Assembly (NCBI GenBank): GCA_024636575.1
Contig: JAGXGU010000139.1
Span: forward strand, 1-8,737
Source of the DNA: Altererythrobacter sp.
Lineage (GTDB): Bacteria > Pseudomonadota > Alphaproteobacteria > Sphingomonadales > Sphingomonadaceae
Direction of reading: 5' to 3'
Length of the DNA: 8,737 nt
This document shows, piece by piece, positions 1-6,783 of this stretch. A program made the translations under genes and the position numbers. Position 1 is the stretch's first letter. Each line of letters opens with the position of its first letter. The notes beneath the pieces are model-generated. The model made no database searches and had not been told where the DNA came from. It saw only the letters and a list, made by a program, of their open reading frames with translations.

Positions 1-812
1 ACGTAGGGGTTCTTGTAATCAAGCGCGGTAACGAAGCCCAGGGCAACCTGGCCGCCCGCCTGGTGATACAGGAACCCGCCGCCCCAGCTATCGCTTTCCG
101 ACAGGGGCCAGCCCTGGGTGTGGATCACCCGGCCCGGCACGTGTTTTTCAGGGTCTATGTCCCATAATTCCTTGATGCCCAGGCCGTAAACCTGCGGCTG
201 GCAATCAGCCTCCAGATCGAACTTTGCCTTCATCATCTTGGTCAGATTGCCGCGCGCGCCCTCTGCTAACATGGTATATTTCGCGTGGATTTCCATGCCC
301 GGCTGGTAATCGGATTTGTGCGATCCATCGGCCGCAACGCCCATGTCCTGCGTCACCACGCCGGTCACCGCGCCGGTATCGCTGAACATCACTTCCGAGG
401 CGGGGAATCCGGGGAAAACCATCACGCCCAGCCCTTCGGCCTGTTCGCCCAGCCAGCGGGTGAGATTGCCCAGCGAACCGGTGTAGCAGCCCTTGTTCGA
501 CATGAATGGCGGCATCATCAGATGGGGCATCGCATAGCTTTTGCCCTTCGACAGCATCCAGTGCCAATTGTTCGTCACCGGTGTTTCCGCCATCGGGCAA
601 TCCATATCGCGCCAATCGGGAAACAATTCGTCCAGCGCCTTGGGATCGACCACGGCGCCAGACAGAATGTGGGCGCCGATTTCGGATCCTTTTTCAAGGA
701 CGACGACTTCCAGTTCCTCGTTCAATTGCTTCAGCCGGATCGCTGCGGAAAGGCCAGCGACACCCCCGCCGACAATCACCACATCGCATGGCATCGATTC
801 CCGTTCACTCAT
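1..812 (-). CDS. Electron-transferring-flavoprotein dehydrogenase (ETF-QO), N-terminal half, cut by window edge
   Basis: This enzyme passes electrons from reduced ETF, made by acyl-CoA and amino-acid dehydrogenases, to ubiquinone at the inner membrane, using FAD and a 4Fe-4S cluster. Reading the minus strand from the ATG at 812 gives 270 residues. The dinucleotide-binding motif VVIVGGGVAGLSAA lies at residues 11-24. The family signature IGAHILSGAVVDP is at 45-57, and AEGARGNLTKMM, the second FAD-contact region, is at 183-194. The quinone-binding and cluster-bearing C-terminal half of this roughly 550-residue family lies outside the window. The start is supported by AAGGA at 822-826 (minus strand), 9 nt upstream. 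The gene diverges from the UDG-like gene. The family call is secure; only the N-terminal half can be judged. Confidence 0.95.
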   Translation of the reverse strand, partial: MSERESMPCDVVIVGGGVAGLSAAIRLKQLNEELEVVVLEKGSEIGAHILSGAVVDPKALDELFPDWRDMDCPMAETPVTNNWHWMLSKGKSYAMPHLMMPPFMSNKGCYTGSLGNLTRWLGEQAEGLGVMVFPGFPASEVMFSDTGAVTGVVTQDMGVAADGSHKSDYQPGMEIHAKYTMLAEGARGNLTKMMKAKFDLEADCQPQVYGLGIKELWDIDPEKHVPGRVIHTQGWPLSESDSWGGGFLYHQAGGQVALGFVTALDYKNPY

Positions 813-821
813 CCCTGTCTG

Positions 822-826
822 TCCTT
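822..826 (-). promoter_or_regulatory. Ribosome binding site of the ETF-QO gene
   Basis: On the minus strand AAGGA lies 9 nt before the ATG at 812. This supports that ATG over the internal ATG at codon 7. Confidence 0.6.
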
Positions 827-856
827 CGGCCAATTGCATCGCAAAAATCACATTGT

Positions 857-907
857 TAATCTGTTGGGCTAATCTGTTGGGCTAATCTGTTGGGCCAATC
901 TGTGGGA
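857..907. repeat. 13-bp tandem repeat, about 3.9 copies, in a divergent intergenic region
   Basis: The unit TAATCTGTTGGGC occurs as three perfect head-to-tail copies at 857-869, 870-882 and 883-895. A degenerate fourth copy (CAATCTGTGGGA) follows at 896-907. The array fills the middle of the 141-bp gap between the divergent ETF-QO and UDG-like genes. It lies outside both coding regions, 45 bp upstream of the ETF-QO start. It could be a simple variable-number repeat from slippage, or a set of binding sites on one helix face spaced slightly over one turn. The sequence alone does not decide. Confidence 0.9.
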
Positions 908-953
908 AAGCCTTGATTGCTGAGGCGCGGCAGGTCAAGACTTGGCGCGCATC

Positions 954-1739
954 ATGACTGGCCCGAAAACCCCCACCCTGATCGAAGAATTCGCCGCAGC
1001 GCAGGCGTGGTGGAAGGATGCCGGGGTCGATTCTGACTTCGATGACATGGCGACGAACTGGCTGGCACTGCCGGACGAGAAGGTTTCGCAGGAACTGACT
1101 GATCCGGCCTATGCCCCTATTCCGGCCGCGATTCCGACATCGCCTGCTCCGCGAAATTCCACTGCTGAAAAAGTGGAACTGTCGCCGCTTGGGGGCGAAA
1201 AATCCACCTGGCCGGGTGATCTGGCAGCTTTCCAGAACTGGTGGCTGGCCGAACCGAGCCTGGACAGCGGCGGATCATTCCCGCGCATTGCCCCGCGCGG
1301 CGCGGCGGGCGCAAAACTGATGATCATCGTCGCCGAACCGGAAGAACAGGACAGCGCACACTTACTGTCCGGACCGCTGGGAAAATTCCTCGCCAACATC
1401 CTGGCCGCGATGGGCCTTGACGCCGACGAAGTATATTTTGCCGCCGCCTTGCCGCGCCACATCCCGATGGCGGACTGGCAGCAATTGCAGGCCGCGGGCC
1501 TGGCGCAATTGCTGCACCATCACATTGCGCTGGCCGCGCCGGAGAAGATTTGTGCCCTGGGCCGCAACATCTGGCCGCTTTTGGGACACGATCTGGCGCA
1601 AGGCTCTGCACATTTACCCGATTTCAACCATGAAGGGGGCAGCGTACCGATATTGGGCGCAGAGGGGCTGGCTGAATTGTTACGCTCGCCCCCTCGCCGC
1701 AAGCGGTTTTGGCAGCGCTGGCTGAACTGGACAGCGTGA
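954..1739 (+). CDS. Uracil-DNA-glycosylase-superfamily-like protein, probably without catalytic activity
   Basis: This 261-residue protein resembles the family 4/5 uracil-DNA glycosylase fold. The core strand and loop KLMIIVAEPEEQD (121-133) align with the family's GEAPGxxED motif. LLSGPLGKFLANILAAMGL (137-155) matches the usual G-x-L-L-x-x-x-L-x-x-I-G-L helix, and PEKICALGRNI (196-206) matches the usual VxALG strand. What is missing is notable. There is no HPS/HPA catalytic loop before the final helix; that place reads VPILGAEGLAELLRSP. The only cysteine is C200, so the 4Fe-4S cluster ligands are absent. It is likely a DNA- or nucleotide-binding relative, or a protein of unknown role, not an active glycosylase. 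Residues 1-110 are a variable, Ala/Pro-rich extension with two WW-containing helices (AAAQAWWKDAG and AAFQNWWLAE). A TTG at 942 in frame has AGG 7 nt upstream and is an alternative start; ATG 954 is chosen by codon preference. It precedes the transglycosylase by 18 bp, so it is probably in its operon. Confidence 0.7.
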   Translation: MTGPKTPTLIEEFAAAQAWWKDAGVDSDFDDMATNWLALPDEKVSQELTDPAYAPIPAAIPTSPAPRNSTAEKVELSPLGGEKSTWPGDLAAFQNWWLAEPSLDSGGSFPRIAPRGAAGAKLMIIVAEPEEQDSAHLLSGPLGKFLANILAAMGLDADEVYFAAALPRHIPMADWQQLQAAGLAQLLHHHIALAAPEKICALGRNIWPLLGHDLAQGSAHLPDFNHEGGSVPILGAEGLAELLRSPPRRKRFWQRWLNWTA

Positions 1740-1757
1740 ATTGAACGGACGGCAAAC

Positions 1758-3554
1758 GTGAAACGCACTCTGGGCAAGATATCTTCGGCACGATTGATCG
1801 CAACGGCCGCCCTTGCGGGCATGGGCCTGTGTGGGGGCCTGAGCGGGGTAGGCACCGCTGCCAATGCCAGCAGCAGCTCCGCAAATTATTACAGCGCCCG
1901 GCTGAACAGCAGTTCCGCGCCCGAATTGCTCAGCCGCGCCGACCGTGAATATTATATCGCTCTGTTCAGCGCAATCGACCGCGAAGACTGGGCGCGCGTC
2001 AACGCCATGCTGGCAGCGCGCAATGACGGCCCGTTGCACACAGTGGCGAAGGCGGAATTCTACCTCCACACGGGCAGCCCCAGGGTGGAAGCCCCCGAAA
2101 TCGCATCATGGCTCGAACAAGGCCGCAATCTGCCCCAGGCCGAGAAATTGGTCCGGCTGGGCCAGACACGCGGGCTGGAATATTTTCCCGAATTACCGCG
2201 CGCGCAGCAGTTTACCAACCAGCCCTATAGCTCCAAGCGCATTCGCCCGCGGGAAACTTCCGACGGCACGATGCCCGGATCGATCCAATCCGCAATCCTG
2301 GAAAACATCAAGAATGATAATCCCGATGGCGCGCGCCAGTTGCTGGACGGGATCGACGCCAATCTGAGCAGCGAAGCACGGGCCGAATGGCGCCAGCGTA
2401 TCGCCTTCAGCTATTACATTGAAAACAATGATCCCGCAGCATTCGCGATGGCACAGACGGTCGGCCAAGGCAGCGGGCCATGGGTGGCAGAAGGGGACTG
2501 GGTTGCCGGACTGGCCGCATGGCGCATGGGTGATTGCGAACAGTCCGGGCAATATTTCGAACGTTCTGCGCAAGGCTCGACGAATGTAGAACTGACATCG
2601 GCCGCCTATTACTGGGCTGCTCGCGCCAATATCCGTTGCCGCGCCCCGGAAAAGGCGCAGGAATTGCTGCGCGGCGCGGCCCGGCTGGACGAGACATTAT
2701 ACGGCATGCTTGCCGCCGAACAATTGCACCAGTCGCTGCCGGCCACGCATGAAACGCCAGATTTCGACATGGCCGACTGGCAAAAGGTGCGCGATGTGGA
2801 CAATGTCCGCACGGCCGTCGCCTTGGCAGAAATCGGCCGCGACACGCTGGCGGACAGCGTTCTGCGGCATCAGGCAACCATCGGTGCACCGGATCAATAT
2901 CCGCAATTGTCGCGCCTCGCGCGCGAACTCGGCCTGCCTTCCACCCAATTGTGGATGGCGCATAATGCCCCGCGCGGCGCGCGGGCCGAACCGGCGCTGC
3001 GCTTCCCCGCGCCCAGATGGCAGCCGACCACCGGCTGGAAAGTCGATCCGGCACTCGCCTATGCCCATGCCTTGCAGGAATCGAATTTCCGCACCGCAGT
3101 GGTCAGCCCGGCGGGGGCGAAGGGCCTGATGCAGATCATGCCGATCGCCGCGCGCGAACATGCGCCCTCGCTCAACATGAACGCCAGCTACGCCAATCTG
3201 GCCGACCCTTCCGTCAGTCTGGCCTTCGGGCAAAGCGCGCTGGAAAGCCTGCGGGATAGCCGCGCCACCGGCGGGCTGCTGCCCAAGATCATGGCCGCCT
3301 ATAATGCCGGCCTGACCCCGATCACGCGGTGGAACACGGAGATCAACGATCAGGGTGATCCGCTGCTGTATATGGAATCGATCCCCTATTGGGAAACCCG
3401 CGGCTATGTCGCCATCGTGATGCGTAACTACTGGATGTATGAACGCCAGGCTGGCGGCGCTTCGGAAAGCCGGGCCGCATTGGCGCAGGGCATGTGGCCG
3501 ACCTTTCCGGGCATTACCGGCGGCAGCGGTGTGCGCGTGGCCGCAGCCGATTGA
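1758..3554 (+). CDS. Soluble lytic murein transglycosylase (Slt family), secreted
   Basis: It cleaves the MurNAc-GlcNAc bond of peptidoglycan in the periplasm, forming 1,6-anhydroMurNAc ends. It has 598 residues, close to Slt70-type enzymes. Residues 1-37 form a signal peptide: basic start MKRTLGKISSARL, a hydrophobic stretch, then a likely cut after AANA. C25 (GLCGG) is not in a convincing lipobox. Residues 60-410 are alpha-helical with repeat-like hairpins (for example AYYWAARANIRCRAPEKAQE at 283-302), as in the ring-shaped superhelical domain of Slt70. The catalytic SLT domain covers about 428-565: catalytic Glu441 in LQESNF, GLMQIMP at 456-462, AYNAG at 514-518 and ESIPYWETRGYV at 540-551. 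All expected motifs are intact. The start is GTG at 1758; the next in-frame ATG (codon 22) would destroy the signal peptide. It lies 18 bp after the UDG-like gene and is probably co-transcribed. Confidence 0.93.
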   Translation: MKRTLGKISSARLIATAALAGMGLCGGLSGVGTAANASSSSANYYSARLNSSSAPELLSRADREYYIALFSAIDREDWARVNAMLAARNDGPLHTVAKAEFYLHTGSPRVEAPEIASWLEQGRNLPQAEKLVRLGQTRGLEYFPELPRAQQFTNQPYSSKRIRPRETSDGTMPGSIQSAILENIKNDNPDGARQLLDGIDANLSSEARAEWRQRIAFSYYIENNDPAAFAMAQTVGQGSGPWVAEGDWVAGLAAWRMGDCEQSGQYFERSAQGSTNVELTSAAYYWAARANIRCRAPEKAQELLRGAARLDETLYGMLAAEQLHQSLPATHETPDFDMADWQKVRDVDNVRTAVALAEIGRDTLADSVLRHQATIGAPDQYPQLSRLARELGLPSTQLWMAHNAPRGARAEPALRFPAPRWQPTTGWKVDPALAYAHALQESNFRTAVVSPAGAKGLMQIMPIAAREHAPSLNMNASYANLADPSVSLAFGQSALESLRDSRATGGLLPKIMAAYNAGLTPITRWNTEINDQGDPLLYMESIPYWETRGYVAIVMRNYWMYERQAGGASESRAALAQGMWPTFPGITGGSGVRVAAAD

Positions 3555-3564
3555 CGTGAATCGG
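3547..3564. other. Small inverted repeat over the transglycosylase stop codon
   Basis: CCGATT (3547-3552) and AATCGG (3559-3564) are perfect 6-bp arms around a 6-nt loop and include the TGA stop. There is no T-run after it, so it is a weak terminator candidate at best. Confidence 0.3.
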
Positions 3565-3655
3565 GGAATTGATGCCTCGTCCTCATGAAGTAACACACCT
3601 GAGCGAACAGTAATTTCCCCTCACATCGCCGCTTTGTTCCGTTTATTTTCTCCAC

Positions 3656-3833
3656 ATGGGCGAACGAATTGCCCCAGCCATTTCCGGACGCGGCGAAGGC
3701 GCTGGACGGACCGGCCCCAAAGCTGCGCACCACGGTGACGGAGGAACACCCCAAAACCATCCTCAGCTTCAACCAGTCGCCCGATATTCCCTTCGACCGT
3801 TCGATCAACGCCAATCGCGGGTGCGAGCATGGA
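3656..3833 (+). pseudogene. Truncated PA0069/SplB-like radical SAM protein remnant
   Basis: In the frame starting at the TTG at 3669, the translation reads KLRTTVTEEHPKTILSFNQ followed by SPDIPFDRSINANRGCEHG. That is the well-known N-terminal block of the PA0069-family radical SAM proteins (COG1533), normally continuing GCEHGCxYCFARP with the CxxxCxxC cluster ligands. Here only the first cysteine (codon 3826-3828) survives. Homology ends at about 3833, and an unrelated tail (GAVLRLGFGMS...) runs to a stop near 3977. No remaining part of the protein (normally about 350 residues) is seen in the window. The upstream part also looks damaged: an ATG at 3656 gives MGERIAPAISGRG in another frame, similar in style to the SGRGA start of these proteins, so a frameshifting deletion is possible. 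No radical SAM chemistry can be expected. The call rests on remembered family motifs. Confidence 0.75.
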
Positions 3834-3979
3834 GGCGCTGTATTAAGACTAGGCTTTGGAATGTCCGCTTACAGGCGCTGCGCAACAAACCGTGAATGTC
3901 AGAAATGTCGTGGGAAGGCGAATGGCGGCATTTGCCGCCAGCCTTGCGTTAGCGACCAAAATCGGCGAATTCACTAATC
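3834..3979. other. Gene-free junction segment with a hairpin
   Basis: This is the stretch between the radical SAM breakpoint and the kinase start. No convincing gene is seen in any frame, and the short open frames do not resemble a family. It holds a perfect stem-loop, TGGCGGC (3923-3929) / GCCGCCA (3934-3940) with loop ATTT, without a following T-run. It also holds ATGTCCGCTT at 3861-3870, which recurs at 4624-4633 beyond the kinase gene. Together with 4550-4747 it may be the flank of transferred DNA. Confidence 0.55.
3923..3940. other. Stem-loop, 7-bp perfect stem, 4-nt loop
   Basis: The arms TGGCGGC and GCCGCCA flank ATTT, 39 bp upstream of the kinase ATG at 3980. It could form in the kinase mRNA leader. 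There is no T-tract for a terminator, and its role is unknown. Confidence 0.5.
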
Positions 3980-4549
3980 ATGGCTATCCCACTGACACTC
4001 GGCCGTCGGCAAACTCAGGTTATCGTCCTCAACGGGGTAAGCAGCGTTGGCAAATCCTCAGTAGCCAAGGCTATTCAACGCATTGCTCAAAAGCCATTTT
4101 TGCATGTTCAGATGGACGACTTCCTTGCAATGCTGCCTCCTCGCGCTTTCGAGCACCATGATGGGCTGGTTTTTGAGCGCATAGATAGCCAGACCATAGA
4201 GGTACGAACCGGACACATAGTCGAGCGAGCGCTGCAGGGCATGCGATCTGCCATTGCCTCCATGGCCGAACGCGGGAACAACATGATTGTTGATGACGTG
4301 TTTTTCGACAATGAAGACATTGAATATCGTCGATTGCTCAAGCAATTCGATTTCCGTTTAATAGGGCTATTCGCGCCCTTAGAGGTGGTTCGAGAACGAG
4401 AACACGCCAGAGGTGATCGGGAGATTGGCCTCGCACATGGTCAGTTTGGGCGCGTTCATAGAGGACGGACATACGATCTAAAAGTGGACACTTCGCAGGG
4501 GCCTCCGGACCTGATCGCGAAAGAAATCTGTGAAGCTTTCGACCTTTAA
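3980..4549 (+). CDS. Chloramphenicol phosphotransferase-like P-loop kinase
   Basis: This 189-residue protein matches the CPT family (chloramphenicol 3-O-phosphotransferase of Streptomyces venezuelae) from end to end. The Walker A motif GVSSVGKSS is at 19-27 after the strand VIVLNG. LHVQMDDFLAMLP (41-53) places an Asp (46 or 47) where the family has its catalytic base. MIVDDVFF (102-109) is the second core strand. RGDREIG (144-150) is the lid region with Arg, and YDLKVDTS (165-172) is the typical family end. The family is larger than the known resistance enzyme, so the real substrate is unknown and resistance is only a possibility. No clear ribosome site precedes the ATG at 3980; the Walker A lies too close to the N-terminus for a much later start. 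Base composition differs: rows 4081-4140, 4261-4320 and 4321-4380 have 28, 28 and 26 G+C of 60, against 42 of 60 at 2461-2520. It probably arrived by transfer. No mobility gene is nearby. Confidence 0.85.
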   Translation: MAIPLTLGRRQTQVIVLNGVSSVGKSSVAKAIQRIAQKPFLHVQMDDFLAMLPPRAFEHHDGLVFERIDSQTIEVRTGHIVERALQGMRSAIASMAERGNNMIVDDVFFDNEDIEYRRLLKQFDFRLIGLFAPLEVVREREHARGDREIGLAHGQFGRVHRGRTYDLKVDTSQGPPDLIAKEICEAFDL

Positions 4550-4747
4550 GAATGCTGTGGCTCCATTGAACTCTAACGGTTTGGCAGCGCAGAGCGACTG
4601 ACCGAAATTGGGTCGCGTCCGGTATGTCCGCTTTTTTCAAAACACCATCGTTAGCAGACGTTCACCCGCACATTGAACCCAAAGCGCACACACCCGAAAC
4701 CGCCGAGCAGATGCGGCGGCTACGATCCTCCTCGGCACGGGGAGGAA
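4550..4747. other. Gene-free segment downstream of the kinase
   Basis: No supportable gene is present. The first part is AT-richer, like the kinase gene. GCGAC (4591-4595) and GTCGC (4612-4616) could pair around a 16-nt loop. ATGTCCGCTT at 4624-4633 repeats the copy at 3861-3870 and runs into a T-tract (4632-4637). From about 4690 it is high-GC again and ends in the hairpin after the DUF1330 stop. Confidence 0.5.
4726..4746 (-). terminator. Stem-loop right after the DUF1330 stop, terminator-like but without a U-tract
   Basis: TCCTCCTCG (4726-4734) and CGGGGAGGA (4738-4746) pair over 9 bp with one G-T wobble and a 3-nt loop. On the minus strand the stem starts one base after the TAA (4750-4748 region), where a terminator or 3'-end stabiliser of the synthetase/DUF1330 transcript would be. 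No T-run follows on that strand, so intrinsic termination is uncertain. Confidence 0.5.
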
Positions 4748-5176
4748 TTAGCTGAATGCGCCGCCGCTTTCGCCCGGTGCGAAGCGGATCAGGCGGCTGT
4801 CGAGGACGGCGGCGCTGCGGTTCACTACCGCCTTCTGGTATTCCGGGTCGGTGATCATTTCCAGGAACGCGCCCGCGTTCGGGTAGGCGGCGACGAAGGC
4901 GTCCTCCCAATGCTTGTCGTCGGGGCCGGTGACCATGGCTTCCCATTTTCCGCGCCAGATAATCGAGCCGCCCACGCGGCTGAAGATCGGGCCGCTGGTC
5001 TTGCCGTATTCGGCATAGGCATCCCGCCCGGTCCAACCTTTGGCCGCGTTCGGATGGCCCTCCGGATACTCCGCCCTATCGCGGTAGCGCAGCAGGTTGA
5101 GCATGTTTATCGGCGTGTCGCGGGGCAGCGATTTGAAGAAATCGAAGGCCTCGCGTGTGGGGTTGAGGTAGTTCAT
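4748..5176 (-). CDS. DUF1330 family protein
   Basis: This 142-residue protein has the small ferredoxin-like alpha/beta fold of DUF1330 (dimeric alpha-beta barrel clan). Visible family features are INMLNLLRYRDRAEYP (23-38), the conserved GRDAYAEYGKTSGPIF (50-65), a WEAMVTG strand (78-84) and AFLEMITDPEYQKAVVNRS (103-121) followed by a final strand RLIRFAP. It has no signal peptide or membrane segment. The biochemical role of this family is not established. Its ATG at 5176 overlaps the TGA of the acyl-CoA synthetase as ATGA, so it is probably translated by coupling and may serve the same pathway. The C-terminal tail GESGGAFS is unstructured. It ends at a hairpin that may close the transcript. 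Confidence 0.85.
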   Translation of the reverse strand: MNYLNPTREAFDFFKSLPRDTPINMLNLLRYRDRAEYPEGHPNAAKGWTGRDAYAEYGKTSGPIFSRVGGSIIWRGKWEAMVTGPDDKHWEDAFVAAYPNAGAFLEMITDPEYQKAVVNRSAAVLDSRLIRFAPGESGGAFS

Positions 5177-6783
5177 TCCGTATCCGCCAGCACATAATCC
5201 GCGAACTGCGCGCGCAGGTCTTTCTTCGAAATCTTGCCGGTTGCGGTGTGGGGAATCTCGTCCACGAATTCGACGGCATCGGGCATCCACCATTTCGCAA
5301 TCCTGCCGGACAGGAATTCCAGCACATCCGCGCTCGATAGTTCTGCGCCTTCCTTGCGGACCACAAACAGCACCGGGCGCTCGTCCCATTTTGGATGCGG
5401 CATTCCGATCGCTGCTGCTTCTGCCACAGCGGGATGCGCCACTGCCTCGTTTTCCAGTTCGACCGAGCTGATCCACTCGCCGCCCGATTTGATCACATCC
5501 TTGGTCCGGTCGGTCAGCTGCAGGGTGCCATCGGGATACAGGATGCCGACATCGCCGGTGTCGAACCAGCCATCGGGTGTGGTCGCATCCTCCTCCGCCT
5601 TGAAGTAGCGTTTGATCACCCACGGTCCGCGGATCTGCAGCGCGCCCGAGGTTTCGCCGTCGCGCGGCAGAACAGTGGTCATGTCGTCCAGATCGACGCA
5701 GCGCAGTTCCACTCCGAACGGCGGCACGCCCTGTTTGGCTTTGACCGAAACCTGCTCGTCGAACGACATTTCGTCCCAATTATGCGGTTCCGCCCCGGTC
5801 GTGCCGATGGGGGATGTTTCGGTCATGCCCCAGGCGTGCGCCACGCGGACCCCGGCCTTCATCAACCGTTCGATCATGAAACGCGGTGCCGCCGAACCGC
5901 CGATGATCGCCTGTTTCAGCGTGGGCAAGCTCTCCCCCGTCGCGTCCATGTGCTGGAACATGGCCAGCCACACGGTCGGCACGCCGGCGGAATGAGTCAC
6001 CCCCTCACGCGCCATCAGATCGCACAACACTTTCGGATCGTTGACCGCGGAATAGACGAATTTGATCCCCGCTGCGGCCCCGGCCCAGGGCAGGCCCCAG
6101 CTGGCGGCATGGAACATCGGAACAACGGGCAACATCACGCTGCTGGCCCGGAAATCGAAGATGGCCGGCTGCAACCCGCTGATCGCGTGGAGCAAGGTCG
6201 ATCGGTGTTCGTACAACACGCCCTTGGGATGGCCGGTGGTGCCGCTGGTGTAACACAGCATGCAGGGATCGCGCTCGTCCACTTCGGCCCACTGCGTATC
6301 CCCGTCGAACGGGGCGATCCAGTCCTCGAACGCGGGCGAATGTTCGCCGCTATCGAAGCAGATATAGTGTTCGATGGTGGTCCACAGCGGCTTCATCTTG
6401 TCGACCACGCCCTGGAACGCCGCATCATACAGCAGCACCCGGTCTTCGGCATGGTTGGCGATATATTCCAGCTGGTCTTCGAACAGGCGCGGGTTGATGG
6501 TGTGCAGGATACCGCCGACACCGACCGCGCCGTACCACGTCACCAGATGGCGCGAATGGTTCATCGCCAGCGTCGCGATCCGGTCCCCCTTGCCGATCCC
6601 GGCGGCCTGCAGCGCCTGCGTCATCTTCAGCGCATCGCGGCGGATGCCCGCCCAATCGGTGCGCGTTTCGCTGCCATCGGCCCAATATGTCACGATTTCG
6701 CGGCTGCCGTGTTCGCGGGCCGCGTGGTCGATCAGCCGGGTTACGTTGAGGTCCCAATCCTGCATGGCGCCGAGCACGTGCAT
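5173..6783 (-). CDS. Medium/long-chain acyl-CoA synthetase (AMP-dependent ligase)
   Basis: It activates a carboxylic acid, probably a fatty acid, with ATP to an acyl-adenylate and then to acyl-CoA, in the cytoplasm. The 536 residues carry every motif of the ANL superfamily: P-loop YTSGTTGHPKG (178-188), PMFHAASWG (222-230), AWGMTETSP (317-325), GWFDTGDVG (405-413), DRTKDVIKSGGEWIS (425-439) and TATGKISKKDLR (513-524) with the adenylation Lys517. The N-terminal GAMQDWDLNVTRLIDHAAREHG is typical of the FadD3-like/medium-chain branch. The start is chosen as ATG 6783, with AGGAG at 6790-6794 spaced 6 nt. An ATG at 6789 and a GTG at 6831 are also in frame, but the first touches the Shine-Dalgarno and the second would extend into the divergent gene's upstream region. 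The chain length or aromatic preference cannot be read from the sequence. It shares ATGA with the DUF1330 gene. Confidence 0.92.
   Translation of the reverse strand: MHVLGAMQDWDLNVTRLIDHAAREHGSREIVTYWADGSETRTDWAGIRRDALKMTQALQAAGIGKGDRIATLAMNHSRHLVTWYGAVGVGGILHTINPRLFEDQLEYIANHAEDRVLLYDAAFQGVVDKMKPLWTTIEHYICFDSGEHSPAFEDWIAPFDGDTQWAEVDERDPCMLCYTSGTTGHPKGVLYEHRSTLLHAISGLQPAIFDFRASSVMLPVVPMFHAASWGLPWAGAAAGIKFVYSAVNDPKVLCDLMAREGVTHSAGVPTVWLAMFQHMDATGESLPTLKQAIIGGSAAPRFMIERLMKAGVRVAHAWGMTETSPIGTTGAEPHNWDEMSFDEQVSVKAKQGVPPFGVELRCVDLDDMTTVLPRDGETSGALQIRGPWVIKRYFKAEEDATTPDGWFDTGDVGILYPDGTLQLTDRTKDVIKSGGEWISSVELENEAVAHPAVAEAAAIGMPHPKWDERPVLFVVRKEGAELSSADVLEFLSGRIAKWWMPDAVEFVDEIPHTATGKISKKDLRAQFADYVLADTE

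Larger units (their letters stand above)
813..953. promoter_or_regulatory. Divergent intergenic region between ETF-QO and the UDG-like gene
   Basis: The 141 bp must hold the promoters of both transcripts. Apart from the ETF-QO ribosome site and the 13-bp repeat, I see no convincing promoter hexamers. A TTGACC on the minus strand (933-938) lacks a clear partner. Confidence 0.4.

Noticed and set aside
285..872. A 195-codon plus-strand frame at the left end
   Set aside because: It lies opposite the clear ETF-QO coding sequence and is a high-GC shadow.
2697..3596. A 299-codon minus-strand frame within the transglycosylase
   Set aside because: The plus strand carries the complete SLT catalytic domain here; the minus frame has no recognisable features.
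3856..4161. A 101-codon frame overlapping the start of the CPT-like kinase
   Set aside because: It overlaps the Walker A region of the kinase in another frame and has no recognisable domain.
3900..4660. Integron cassette with attC around the kinase gene
   Set aside because: GTTAGC near 3949 and 4651 recall an attC core, but neither fits GTTRRRY and no matching inverse core or paired long inverted arms were found.
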